IMG/VR virus record: IMGVR_UViG_3300042882_000060
Span: 1 to 40,314 of that record
Origin: a virus
Reading direction: 5' to 3' (one strand)
Length of the DNA: 40,314 nucleotides
The notes under the pieces: model-generated
What the model was told of the DNA's origin: nothing
What the model saw: only the letters and a program-made list of their open reading frames with translations
Database searches by the model: none
In this document: piece after piece, positions 25,590 through 32,945 of the stretch
Position numbering within the stretch: the stretch's first letter is position 1
Layout: every line of letters begins with the position of its first letter
Program-made: the position numbers and the translations under genes

Positions 25590-26249
25590 ATGGCATCTTT
25601 TACCATAGAAAATCCACCTACAAATACTACAATGCTGGACTTCAATGCAGCAATTAATGATCTAGGTGCACCTGCTAAGAACTGTCGATTTGCTATTCAG
25701 ATATTACCTTCGGGTTTAGGTCCGAATGGTCACTTCTTATATAAACTTGGCTATACAAGTATGCTCAAGGACCTCACCTATCTATGTGAAGCGGTAGAGT
25801 TTCCTGGTCGTGGCTTCGAGTTCATCGAATCAAGATATTATGGTCCTTCACAGTTTCTACCATACAACTCAAAGTATAACAACGAGTTTTCTGTTTCAAT
25901 CCTAACTAGACAAAAAGCATATGAAAGACAAATGTTTGATGACTGGTTGGAAGTTATTAACCCAACAAACACATTCGACTTTAACTACACAGATGTTTAT
26001 TATGCCACGATTAGAGTATTTCAATTAGCAGAAATATCAAATGGTGAAAAGTCACCAACAAGAGGTAAGGCATCATATCTCTGGGAACTTAAACAAGCAT
26101 GGCCATTTCAGGTTAATCCACAGCAGGTTACCTGGGCTGATAATGACGTTCTAAGATTGAATATCACATTCACATATAGATACTGGAGTAGACCAGGAAG
26201 AGATGCTATACCTGGAGGTTCACCAATACCTTTGAGTCCAGCAACATAA
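25590..26249 (+). CDS. 54: Tail-tube initiator gp54-like (tube-fold) protein
   Basis: A 219-aa protein with the tail-tube-type beta fold: CRFAIQILPSG, then YLCEAVEFPGRGFEFIESRY with YGPSQFLPYNSKYNNEFSVS, and YERQMFDDWLEVINPTNTFD with YYATIRVFQLAE. The last segment, a helix then a strand pair with aromatic residues, is common to gp19 and gp54. Placement next to gp48 favours gp54 (320 aa in T4) over gp19, although it is shorter than T4 gp54. It starts three bases after the gp48 stop. Confidence 0.75.
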   Translation: MASFTIENPPTNTTMLDFNAAINDLGAPAKNCRFAIQILPSGLGPNGHFLYKLGYTSMLKDLTYLCEAVEFPGRGFEFIESRYYGPSQFLPYNSKYNNEFSVSILTRQKAYERQMFDDWLEVINPTNTFDFNYTDVYYATIRVFQLAEISNGEKSPTRGKASYLWELKQAWPFQVNPQQVTWADNDVLRLNITFTYRYWSRPGRDAIPGGSPIPLSPAT

Positions 26250-26260
26250 TGGAGTAAATA

Positions 26261-27019
26261 ATGTCTTTGCCTATTGAAACGAGCAACAAACCGTTGCCCA
26301 AAATTGATGTGCCAGTTTATACAGTAAAGATACCATCGAGTCAGAAAACTATTAAGGTCAGACCATTCAACGTTAAAGAAGAAAAACTTCTACTAATGGC
26401 AGCAGAGTCTAATAGTGGTGAGGAGATTGTTAGCACGGTTAAGCAAGTGATCAATAACTGTATCGTGAGTGGAACTTTTGATGTAGATAAAGCACCATTC
26501 TTTGATATCGATTTTTTGTTTATCTTTCTACGTGCTAAGTCTATCGGTGAGTCAGTTGAGATTAATCTTACCTGCCACAATATATTGAATGATGAAGAAG
26601 GAAGAGTTTGTGGTCATACATTCAAGACCAATATGGACATTTCTAATAACGAGATTATCTATAATGATGAAGTAAAAGATGATGTCAAACTAGATAAGAC
26701 CAGTGGTGTCATGATGAAATATCCAAACTATGCACTGATTAAGCAGTTGGATGACACTCCGGACAATGAGAAGAAAACCAAAATTATCATGAACTCTATT
26801 GAACACATATATGATAAAAAGGGTGTGTATTCTGCTAAAGACTATTCATCTAAGGAACTTAAAGATTTCATTGAGGGGCTAACAGAAGAAAACTATAAGA
26901 AACTGGAATACTATATCGACAACTTCCCTTCTTTCTTAGTTAAGATCGAAGCAGACTGCCCTAAATGTGGCTTTCATCATGTTGTGAGGTATGCAGATTT
27001 CCTAGATTTTTTTCAGTAA
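26261..27019 (+). CDS. 26: Baseplate hub assembly protein gp26
   Basis: A 252-aa protein of the T4 gp26 family (208 aa in T4). Motifs are VYTVKIPSSQKTIKVRPFNV, KEEKLLLMAAES with VKQVINNCIV, PFFDIDFLFIFLRAKSIGE, and two cysteine pairs: one in the loop CHNILNDEEGRVCGH and one near the C-terminus, CPKCGFHH. Together these could bind zinc. The C-terminus ADFLDFFQ is encoded by GAT TTT TTT CAG TAA, which contains an ideal -1 slippery heptamer. The next ORF lies in the -1 frame, so a gp26 extension product is likely. Confidence 0.88.
   Translation: MSLPIETSNKPLPKIDVPVYTVKIPSSQKTIKVRPFNVKEEKLLLMAAESNSGEEIVSTVKQVINNCIVSGTFDVDKAPFFDIDFLFIFLRAKSIGESVEINLTCHNILNDEEGRVCGHTFKTNMDISNNEIIYNDEVKDDVKLDKTSGVMMKYPNYALIKQLDDTPDNEKKTKIIMNSIEHIYDKKGVYSAKDYSSKELKDFIEGLTEENYKKLEYYIDNFPSFLVKIEADCPKCGFHHVVRYADFLDFFQ
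27007..27013 (+). other. Candidate programmed -1 frameshift site, U UUU UUU
   Basis: Seven consecutive T residues are in the correct phase for simultaneous -1 slippage: the gp26 codons are GAT TTT TTT CAG TAA, so the heptamer reads T TTT TTT. After a one-base backward slip the ribosome bypasses the TAA and reads TCA GTA ATA ATG into the ORF at 27022-27249. No Shine-Dalgarno is visible before that ATG, which favours frameshifting. No clear downstream stimulatory hairpin was seen. The arrangement parallels lambda G/G-T. Confidence 0.6.
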
Positions 27020-27021
27020 TA

Positions 27022-27249
27022 ATGGGTCATGACAGACTCGGGAATGTATTTAAAACGAACTTTGCATTGATGCAGCATCATCACTGGAGTTTAACAGAAC
27101 TAGAACAGTTGATGCCGTGGGAAAGATATATCTACCTTGACATGCTAAAACAATTCTTAGATGAACAAGAGAAACTAAGAAAGCAACATGAGCAAGAACA
27201 AAAAGCAAAACTATCGCAACTAGAGCGTCAAGCAAAAATGAGAAGGTAA
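27022..27249 (+). CDS. Small gp26-coupled protein, probably expressed by -1 frameshifting
   Basis: A 75-aa ORF counted from the ATG at 27022. The core HHHWSLTELEQLMPWERYIY followed by LDMLKQFLDEQEKLRKQ is a phage tail-assembly motif family found next to gp26-type genes. The C-terminus is a highly charged coiled coil (KQHEQEQKAKLSQLERQAKM). There is no ribosome binding site before the ATG, and the frame is -1 relative to gp26, entered through the U UUU UUU heptamer. Likely a tail or baseplate assembly chaperone part, either as a fusion with gp26 or by reinitiation after the gp26 stop. Its stop is followed immediately by the ATG of the next gene. Confidence 0.75.
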   Translation: MGHDRLGNVFKTNFALMQHHHWSLTELEQLMPWERYIYLDMLKQFLDEQEKLRKQHEQEQKAKLSQLERQAKMRR

Positions 27250-29517
27250 ATGGCATTATCCTTTAAACTAACAAAAGCAAACTACGATGCTCTAAGAAGC
27301 ATGAGCATGTCACAGAGAATACAAGTAGCCAAGAACGATGAAGTCGGTCAATGGCTCTTGTCTCTAATGTCACCTACTCAATTAGCAGAACTCTTCCCAC
27401 TATACTATCAGAGAATGTTACCTGTAGATATATCAGGTTTCGCTAAAGCAATGCCAACGTCAATGACAATGGCCAAGCAAAGAGCAATCGAAGAACAGTT
27501 ACAGAATACGGCTTCTGGAGCATCTGCCGGTGCCAATATGCAAGCAGGTGGATGGAGAAAGAAGTGGCAAGAGAGTATGACTGCTAAGGTTGGTAAGACA
27601 CCACCTCCACAATTATCAGAAGAACAGAAAAAGACATATGATGCATTGAAGTCTACACCAATGGCTGTCGATGATCCTCGTGCTAAGATGTTTGCAGGAC
27701 TAGATGAAAGTCAATTATCATCTGTTGGTGTTAAAAAGATTACACAAGATGGTAAAGACTTCTTCAAATATACTGCACCAACTGTAAGTGACGAAGAAGT
27801 AAAACGAGCAATCGCAAGTCAAGGCAATTTTGAGCAAAGAGCATCAGCCTTTATGCCAAGATTACAAAAAGATTTGAATATTACAAAAGAACAGGCAGCG
27901 GGTATTATAGGCAGTCTAGGAGGTGAAACTGGTGGGCTAAAAGCAGTTCAAGAATTACATCCAGTAATTCCAGGCAGTAGGGGTGGTTTTGGTTGGGCTC
28001 AATGGACAGGACCAAGACGAGTTGAGTTCGAACAGTTTTCTGCTGCTAGAGGATTAAGTATTACCTCTGATGAAGCAAACTATCAATTTTTGGTGCATGA
28101 ACTCAAAGGTAGTGAATCAAAAGCACTTAATCAATTGAAGCAAACTGGCAGCGTCGATGAAGCAGCAAGAGTATTTACTGGTTCAGCAGCCACAGGCATT
28201 GGCTATCTGAGACCTGGAATTGAACACTACGGCTCAAGTATTTCAAAAGCAAGACAGGCATATGGTGCAATAGGTATTACTAATGACTATTCGGATAAGT
28301 CAATGGAACTTGCTAGAGAAAAACTTATTCGCAATATGGAAGCCAATAGAATTGGTACACTAGCAGAATATACTAATGCAGGACTACCAGCACCAGGCTC
28401 ACCAGAAGCCTCAGCAATCGTTGGTGATACTAAAGGTGCTAATGCAGTTGCATCAAAGATTAAAGATCAGTTTGGTAATCTAAGCAACCCACAGTGCGTT
28501 GCTCTAGCAAAAGCGTATGTTGGTTCTAATAGTTCTGTCACAGAATGGCGCCGTGGTTCTAATGTTATGGACGGTACACTAAAGCCAGGAACACCTATTG
28601 CTACATTCATGGATAGAAAAGGCAACCCATCTTCAATGTATGACGGTGGACAAGGTGTCGGTGCACCAGGTAATCACACAACCCACGCTGCTGTCTTCCT
28701 AGACTATCAGAGAGATGGTGCAGGTAAGATTACAGGCATTCGTGTCATGGAGCAATACAAAGGCTCTGGAGGTGCTCATGAACGCACATATCCTGTCGGT
28801 GGCTTCGGTACTAACAATGCTGCTAACTATCACTCTATTAATGATAAGAGTGGTGCACCATTAGGGTCTACTAATCCTATGGTACAAAACGCAGCAGTTG
28901 ATCCACCTAAGACACCACTTGCCGATTATACTTCTAAAGTTCCTATGCAGGCTAACCCACCACCTAAACCAGTAGAAGCAAAGCCTGCAAACAAAGACAA
29001 TGCACAACCACCTAAACAAGTAAAAGCAAATGCTAAAGGTGGTATTAACAAGATTAACACAGAACAAATCTCAGCATATCCAATCGGTGGTGCTCAAGGT
29101 GATAATGCAGTTGTTGTCAATGCACAGCAGCAACCACTCTTTACAATGAATACTAATGAGAAGATGCTTATTGATCCTAAGAAGGATACGGCACAGGTTA
29201 TCCCTGATCAAAAGCCAGATGTGAGCCAGAAGCCAACACAAGATACAGGTGTTATGGATGAATTTAAAGCAGCCATTCAGGAACTTAAAAACGAGTTCTC
29301 ACAGAATGATCCTGGCAAGTTTAAGCAACCTGATATGCCTAATAGAGAGACATTCGATAAAGATACACAACAGGGTCATATATTAGATGGTATGAATGAT
29401 TTGTCTAAAGAATGGTATTCAACACCTTCAATGAAACGTGCTGCATTTAGAACAGGTGGTGTTGAGACCGGTGAACCAGTAAGTAACTTCCATTATAGTC
29501 ACGGTAACAGATCATAA
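27250..29517 (+). CDS. Tail/baseplate protein with lysozyme and CHAP-like hydrolase domains
   Basis: A 755-aa protein. Residues 1-120 are a helical virion-attachment region (QVAKNDEVGQWLLSLMSPTQ, LAELFPLYYQRMLPVDISGF). Residues about 193-340 match the phage tail lysozyme family: IIGSLGGETGGLKAVQE with the putative catalytic Glu226, then RGGFGWAQWTGPRR and FLVHELKG. Residues about 398-545 match the BPSL0067/CHAP-like cysteine hydrolase family: NPQCVALAKAYVG (Cys416), GTPIATF, then GNHTTHAAVFLDY (His476 or His479) and MEQY. The C-terminal 200 residues are P/K/N-rich with KGGINKINTEQISAYPIG and a closing MKRAAFRTGGVETGEP segment. Role: local cell-wall digestion during DNA injection. It probably replaces the lysozyme that is built into T4 gp5. 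Confidence 0.85.
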   Translation: MALSFKLTKANYDALRSMSMSQRIQVAKNDEVGQWLLSLMSPTQLAELFPLYYQRMLPVDISGFAKAMPTSMTMAKQRAIEEQLQNTASGASAGANMQAGGWRKKWQESMTAKVGKTPPPQLSEEQKKTYDALKSTPMAVDDPRAKMFAGLDESQLSSVGVKKITQDGKDFFKYTAPTVSDEEVKRAIASQGNFEQRASAFMPRLQKDLNITKEQAAGIIGSLGGETGGLKAVQELHPVIPGSRGGFGWAQWTGPRRVEFEQFSAARGLSITSDEANYQFLVHELKGSESKALNQLKQTGSVDEAARVFTGSAATGIGYLRPGIEHYGSSISKARQAYGAIGITNDYSDKSMELAREKLIRNMEANRIGTLAEYTNAGLPAPGSPEASAIVGDTKGANAVASKIKDQFGNLSNPQCVALAKAYVGSNSSVTEWRRGSNVMDGTLKPGTPIATFMDRKGNPSSMYDGGQGVGAPGNHTTHAAVFLDYQRDGAGKITGIRVMEQYKGSGGAHERTYPVGGFGTNNAANYHSINDKSGAPLGSTNPMVQNAAVDPPKTPLADYTSKVPMQANPPPKPVEAKPANKDNAQPPKQVKANAKGGINKINTEQISAYPIGGAQGDNAVVVNAQQQPLFTMNTNEKMLIDPKKDTAQVIPDQKPDVSQKPTQDTGVMDEFKAAIQELKNEFSQNDPGKFKQPDMPNRETFDKDTQQGHILDGMNDLSKEWYSTPSMKRAAFRTGGVETGEPVSNFHYSHGNRS

Positions 29518-29541
29518 AAAAGGGGAGCATTTCTGCTCCCC
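29515..29541 (-). terminator. Hairpin terminator between convergent operons
   Basis: GGGGAGCA and TGCTCCCC form a perfect 8-bp stem with a TTTC loop at 29522-29541. On the minus strand it is followed by a run of T residues (complement of the A run at 29515-29521), giving a classical intrinsic terminator for the gp32 operon. On the plus strand the stem follows directly on the stop codon of the hydrolase gene but lacks a good T run, so termination there would be weaker. Confidence 0.85.
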
Positions 29542-29548
29542 AATTCTA

Positions 29549-30481
29549 TTAGTCCTCAGCAAGTTTTCTAAACATTGCTAGATCCTCATCCTCGTCATCT
29601 TCGACAACGGGAGCCTTCTTAGCAACTGGCTTAGACTGGGTGAATGGAACATCATCATCGTCATCAACAACTGGTGACTTCTTAACAACTGCGGTTGCTA
29701 CAGTCATAGTTGAGGTACCGGTTGATAGCCCCATAACGTCATCAAGACGCTTCTTCAATTCATCATAAGACTTGAAGTTCTTAGAGTCAACAATCTCCTT
29801 GAGAGAATACTCAGACTTCCAAATTGTTTCCAACTCAGAGTCATCTTCACTCAAAGGACCTGGTGTTAAGAATGTTGATTCATCGTAGTTTGGAAAACCA
29901 GACTGACGGGTCATCTTCAACTTGAATGGTGCACCAGCCCATAGATCGAATGGGTTGACCTTGGCTTCTGACTCAAGGTCTGGGTTCATCATCTTTGTAA
30001 TCTTATCAAAGATTTTCTTACCATACTTGAATAGAAATACCTTACCCTCATTCTGTGGGTTCTTAGGATCGTTGATAACCTGAATATTAGAGACATAGTG
30101 CAGACGACGCTTCTGATCACGAGCCTGCTTACGCTCCGGTGAGTTATCATCACCCGAAGCATTCCACAGAGTGGAGTTATACTCAGAAACAGGATCCTTC
30201 TGACCTAGAGTCGTTAGGGACTTCTCAATATACCACTTACCAGTGATCTTATTCTGGAAGCCATGGTCCCAATACTGTACCCATGGTAGAGCATCTTCAC
30301 CGTCTACTGCTGGGCCAGGAAGAAAGCGAATAACTGCTAGAGCATTACCTGACTTATCAGGGGTAGGCTTCCAATAGTTATCGGTTTCTTTGTTTTCGTA
30401 TGTGGGGGTATTGAGTTTGTCCACTTCCTTTAGTAGGTTATCAAAGGACTTAGACTGCTTCTTGAGGTTTGCAAAGTTCAT
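29549..30481 (-). CDS. 32: Single-stranded DNA-binding protein gp32
   Basis: A 310-aa counterpart of T4 gp32 (301 aa), which coats ssDNA in replication, recombination and repair. The N-terminal cooperativity region has KKQSKSF (residues 7-13), like the basic/Ser 'LAST' motif. The DNA-binding core shows HYVSNIQVINDPKNPQNEGK and VFLFKYGKKIFDKI (T4 YWANILVVKDPAAPENEGK and KYRFGKKIWDKI), then QSGFPNYDESTF (T4 VSGFSNYDESKF). The C-terminus is acidic (VVDDDDDVPFTQS, VEDDEDEDLAMF), as needed for protein contacts. The zinc-ribbon cysteines of T4 are absent; the region reads TLGQKDPVSEYNSTLWNASG. It has its own promoter. Confidence 0.94.
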   Translation of the reverse strand: MNFANLKKQSKSFDNLLKEVDKLNTPTYENKETDNYWKPTPDKSGNALAVIRFLPGPAVDGEDALPWVQYWDHGFQNKITGKWYIEKSLTTLGQKDPVSEYNSTLWNASGDDNSPERKQARDQKRRLHYVSNIQVINDPKNPQNEGKVFLFKYGKKIFDKITKMMNPDLESEAKVNPFDLWAGAPFKLKMTRQSGFPNYDESTFLTPGPLSEDDSELETIWKSEYSLKEIVDSKNFKSYDELKKRLDDVMGLSTGTSTMTVATAVVKKSPVVDDDDDVPFTQSKPVAKKAPVVEDDEDEDLAMFRKLAED

Positions 30482-30544
30482 ATATTTTCTCCGTATGTTC
30501 GTTGTATAGTCGTATTATCCACATATTCATAATATAATGTTTGT

Positions 30545-30573
30545 ATTGTAACAGAAGAATCTCCTTCTGTCAA
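30545..30573 (-). promoter_or_regulatory. Sigma70-type promoter for gp32
   Basis: On the minus strand, a perfect -35 hexamer TTGACA (30568-30573) is separated by 17 bp from TACAAT (30545-30550). The expected start is near 30538, giving a leader of about 57 nt with a GGAG ribosome binding site before the gp32 ATG. The spacer contains an imperfect inverted repeat (AGAAGGAGATTCTTCT) that could be an operator. It lies just after the stop of the preceding gene, so gp32 can be expressed early and separately. Confidence 0.75.
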
Positions 30574-30584
30574 GTGATATTTAG

Positions 30585-30902
30585 TCACCATTGCATAGAA
30601 GGATCATTTAGATCCTCCCATTCCCATTTGCTGATGGGATCCTTTCTTTCATCGACAACAGCCTGACACTCAAACTTGACCTCTTGTATTGTCTTTTCTC
30701 CCCATGTGCGACGAGGATTAGCACACATATAGCAACGAGGATTGCCACAGTTCATGGCATGTTTCTTGTGTAACTTGTGCTTATTGTTGTCGTTGTAATA
30801 CCCATGATCGTGGGTCTTAGCGATATCAAACTGTCGTTCGATATGTCTGTCTTTCTGTTGAAATCTCTTTTGTCGTTTAGTCTTGGAGTAACTCATATCC
30901 AT
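30585..30902 (-). CDS. Small basic zinc-knuckle-type phage protein
   Basis: A 105-aa protein counted from the ATG at 30902, which has a GGAG site seven bases upstream; a longer ATG start at 30932 lacks this. The N-terminal half is very basic (SKTKRQKRFQQKDRHIERQF). The core motif CGNPRCYMCANPRRTWGEKT has three cysteines, consistent with a metal-binding knuckle, and is seen in small proteins of many large phages. Function unknown; nucleic-acid binding is plausible. It overlaps the upstream gene by 26 nt and is the last gene before the gp32 promoter. Confidence 0.75.
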   Translation of the reverse strand: MDMSYSKTKRQKRFQQKDRHIERQFDIAKTHDHGYYNDNNKHKLHKKHAMNCGNPRCYMCANPRRTWGEKTIQEVKFECQAVVDERKDPISKWEWEDLNDPSMQW

Positions 30903-31065
30903 AGATAATCTCCATATAATATAGAACTTCATCTGATGGCAGCCAAATAGTTTGTGTATCTTTACATACTAGAACCATTCGACCTTCTTCATTGAATGTT
31001 CTAAAGTAATACCCATCTGCAACTTGCAATAGAATATCTGACGCTTTACCCTGTAGAGTTTCCAT
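30877..31065 (-). CDS. Small hypothetical protein
   Basis: A 62-aa protein of unknown function. It has an excellent AAGGAG ribosome binding site eight bases before the ATG and overlaps gp59 upstream by 20 nt. The sequence alternates hydrophobic and polar residues (ILLQVADGYYFRTFNEEGRM, VLVCKDTQTIWLPSDEVLYY), suggesting a small beta-rich fold. No membrane segment. Confidence 0.65.
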   Translation of the reverse strand: METLQGKASDILLQVADGYYFRTFNEEGRMVLVCKDTQTIWLPSDEVLYYMEIIYGYELLQD

Positions 31066-31654
31066 TTACTTTCTCCTTGAGTATGGCTTTGATTCTATCC
31101 GAGTCATACTTAAGGAAGGGTCTATACTTTCGGACTTTCAAAGCAAGTCTTGACCAAATGATATCATCATCTCCTAAGTATTTATCAAACTTATCAGTAT
31201 AGGGTATGAAATCATTTAGAATGACCGCAGACTCAAAAGCAATAGATTGACGGAGAGTAAGATTGATAATATGAGGATACTCCCCATCGACAATACTAAA
31301 AGCACGTTTACAATCGTGTTCAAATACTCTGTCCATGTCATTCTTGAAGATATATGAGAGTGATTGTTGTCGCTTCTGTAACTCATAAAACGCTCCATGT
31401 GCATCTTCATCAAGCATGTCTGTTATATAATGCCGATCTTCTAAAAAGTTTGCAACGTAGAAGTTCTTTAGTTCCTCGGCATTATATAGTTTAGCAACCT
31501 TTTCAAAGAATGCCTTATCGTTACGCTTTAGATATGACTCCTTAGTTGCACGGAGTTTACCGTTCATCTGAAAGAAGTCATACTTAGCACTAGTGAAATG
31601 AGTTCGCAAGGCTAAGAATAACAGATATGCACCATATCCTGAGAAGTGTTTCAT
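31046..31654 (-). CDS. 59: Helicase loader gp59
   Basis: A 202-aa counterpart of T4 gp59 (217 aa), which loads the replicative helicase gp41 onto gp32-coated forks and recombination intermediates. Shared features with T4 gp59 are AKYDFFQMNGKLRATKESYL (T4 KYDVIKYNWCMRVSDAAYQ), KRNDKAFFEKVAKLYNAEEL (T4 KRRDKYFFQKLSEKYKLKEL), FYVANFLED (T4 FISNLVAN) and a C-terminal helix pair including LNDFIPYTDKFDKYLGDDDI and IWSRLALKVRKYRPFL (T4 LVWNNYSIKLKAYRKIL). It is two small genes upstream of gp32; 59 and 32 are neighbours in T4 as well. Confidence 0.9.
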   Translation of the reverse strand: MKHFSGYGAYLLFLALRTHFTSAKYDFFQMNGKLRATKESYLKRNDKAFFEKVAKLYNAEELKNFYVANFLEDRHYITDMLDEDAHGAFYELQKRQQSLSYIFKNDMDRVFEHDCKRAFSIVDGEYPHIINLTLRQSIAFESAVILNDFIPYTDKFDKYLGDDDIIWSRLALKVRKYRPFLKYDSDRIKAILKEKVNGNSTG

Positions 31655-31662
31655 TTTATCCG

Positions 31663-32502
31663 TTAGATATATGATGAATCGGTACGATAACGCTTCATGG
31701 TATCTTCCATAGTCTGTGCTGTGATACCAGCATCATCTAAGGTCTGCTTATTGATAGTATATTCAGCACCATGAATCAATACTTTGCCGATTGCTTCCTG
31801 TTTCAACTTCTCAAATGATTCACGAATGGCCTCACGGTGAGCATCTAACAAGTTTTTCTTACTGTTATCATCAAGAGTCCAACCTTTGGTAAGAAAGTTG
31901 CTTAGACGATACTGATGGTTCTTACTATTCTGATCATTATTAATCTTGAGGATCTTATTCTGGATACAATCAAACGTCTCACGGTTGATATAGAGTTTTA
32001 CCTCTAGAGGAACATAAGATACCTTGCAATGCTTATAGTCAAAGTGTGCTAGTAGTTCCTCACGAGTCTTATACTTGGTGAGAATATACTGTGCATCTGT
32101 TTTATGATTATTGATGACATCCACAATGTTTGAATTGTGCATATATGCCATCATTTCGGAACGTGACCATTCCGTGTCTGCAAAAGGAACATCATCAAAG
32201 ATTGAATTGATAGGTGTGATAGGATTGTAGGCATCCGCCATTGCCTTTTTCGCCGCTTCTTCTCTTTCACTCTGCTTCTTGAAACCTTCTGTCAGGTGGT
32301 TATAAACACCAACATCATTATTCAATACAAAGATATCAATGTCCTTGAACTTAATATTCTTTAGGACATTTGTAAAGAATCCACCAGCAATCACAACATT
32401 ATTGCCATATAAACCTGATAAGAGATTTCGTGAGTTGATTAGGGACTGGATGTCGGCCTGGGCGTTTTCAATAGATAAGGATTCATTCGCATTAAACATC
32501 AT
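31663..32502 (-). CDS. Nucleotidyltransferase-like protein
   Basis: A 279-aa protein. The N-terminal part carries a pattern typical of the DNA polymerase beta-like nucleotidyltransferase fold: VVIAGGFFTNVLKNIKFKDIDIFVL, given here in pieces as AGGFFTNVL (Gly40-Gly41) and KDIDIF (Asp54, Asp56). Further on, YILTKYKTREELLAHFDYKH and CKVSY are conserved in T4-like phage members, where a third strand would complete the site. The substrate is unknown (RNA, nucleotide or protein modification). Two in-frame ATG codons, 32502 and 32499, are both possible starts. It lies between gp33 and gp59. Confidence 0.7.
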   Translation of the reverse strand: MMFNANESLSIENAQADIQSLINSRNLLSGLYGNNVVIAGGFFTNVLKNIKFKDIDIFVLNNDVGVYNHLTEGFKKQSEREEAAKKAMADAYNPITPINSIFDDVPFADTEWSRSEMMAYMHNSNIVDVINNHKTDAQYILTKYKTREELLAHFDYKHCKVSYVPLEVKLYINRETFDCIQNKILKINNDQNSKNHQYRLSNFLTKGWTLDDNSKKNLLDAHREAIRESFEKLKQEAIGKVLIHGAEYTINKQTLDDAGITAQTMEDTMKRYRTDSSYI

Positions 32503-32511
32503 ATCACCATA

Positions 32512-32736
32512 TTAAAGAGGGAGTTGGGAAGTGTTTGACTTTTTGAGGTAGTGTAGTTCTTCGGCTTCTAGTTTGATCTTTGACTTGAGGACACCAGAAA
32601 CTAATTTCGCTGCTGTCTCTACCTCAAATCCAGTTTCTTCGCAATACATACAGATTGCATCGATGTATGGTATGTCTTTCATATAGACCATCTCCTCGAT
32701 GGCCATTGAAAAGCGGCTGATATCTTCTGCGTTCAT
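32512..32736 (-). CDS. 33: Late transcription coactivator gp33
   Basis: A 74-aa protein from the ATG at 32736, which overlaps the upstream stop as ATGA. It fits the gp33 family: FSMAIEEMVYMKDIPYIDAI, then CMYCEETGFEVETAAKLVSG and the C-terminal LKSKIKLEAEELHYLKKSNT. In T4, gp33 bridges RNA polymerase and the sliding clamp so that late promoters are activated by replication. T4 gp33 is longer (112 aa). Its presence agrees with the TATAAATA-like late elements found in this window. Confidence 0.8.
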   Translation of the reverse strand: MNAEDISRFSMAIEEMVYMKDIPYIDAICMYCEETGFEVETAAKLVSGVLKSKIKLEAEELHYLKKSNTSQLPL

Positions 32737-32927
32737 ACGAACATACCAAATAGGCCAGAGAGAATACAGATTGTGATAGCGGATGCAATAGTGATTTCGA
32801 TTACTCCTGTTGCCCAATAACCAAGAATAGCACCAAGAAACAAACCTGCAAAGGCACAGATATAAACGTTGGCGCTTAGTGCGAAGTTAAACTCACGCAT
32901 ACCAGTGTATTTGTCTTTCTCACTCAT
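32733..32927 (-). CDS. Small membrane protein with two transmembrane segments
   Basis: A 64-aa protein with two hydrophobic helices: VYICAFAGLFLGAILGYWAT (about residues 21-40) and ITIASAITICILSGLFGMFV (about 45-64). The charged N-terminus (MSEKDKYTGMREF) precedes the first helix. It has an AAGGA site before the ATG and ends in an ATGA overlap with gp33. Function unknown. It is too small to assign as a holin, and no endolysin is next to it. Confidence 0.7.
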   Translation of the reverse strand: MSEKDKYTGMREFNFALSANVYICAFAGLFLGAILGYWATGVIEITIASAITICILSGLFGMFV

Positions 32928-32945
32928 AATATAATCCTTTCATGA

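Noticed and set aside
25590-26249. Tail tube protein gp19
   Set aside because: It has the tube fold, but gp19 normally follows gp18 sheath; the position right after gp48 favours gp54.
26965-27021. Independent start of the small ORF at 26965 inside gp26
   Set aside because: The stretch is the out-of-frame end of gp26; entry by frameshift at 27007-27013 or at the ATG 27022 is more plausible.
27250-29517. Tape measure protein
   Set aside because: It follows the gp26/frameshift pair where a tape measure might be expected, but the sequence is two globular hydrolase domains plus low-complexity linkers without a long helical region.
32737-32817. N-terminal extension of gp33 to 32817
   Set aside because: It covers the membrane protein gene in another frame; the ATG at 32736 is in an ATGA overlap and starts the family-like sequence.
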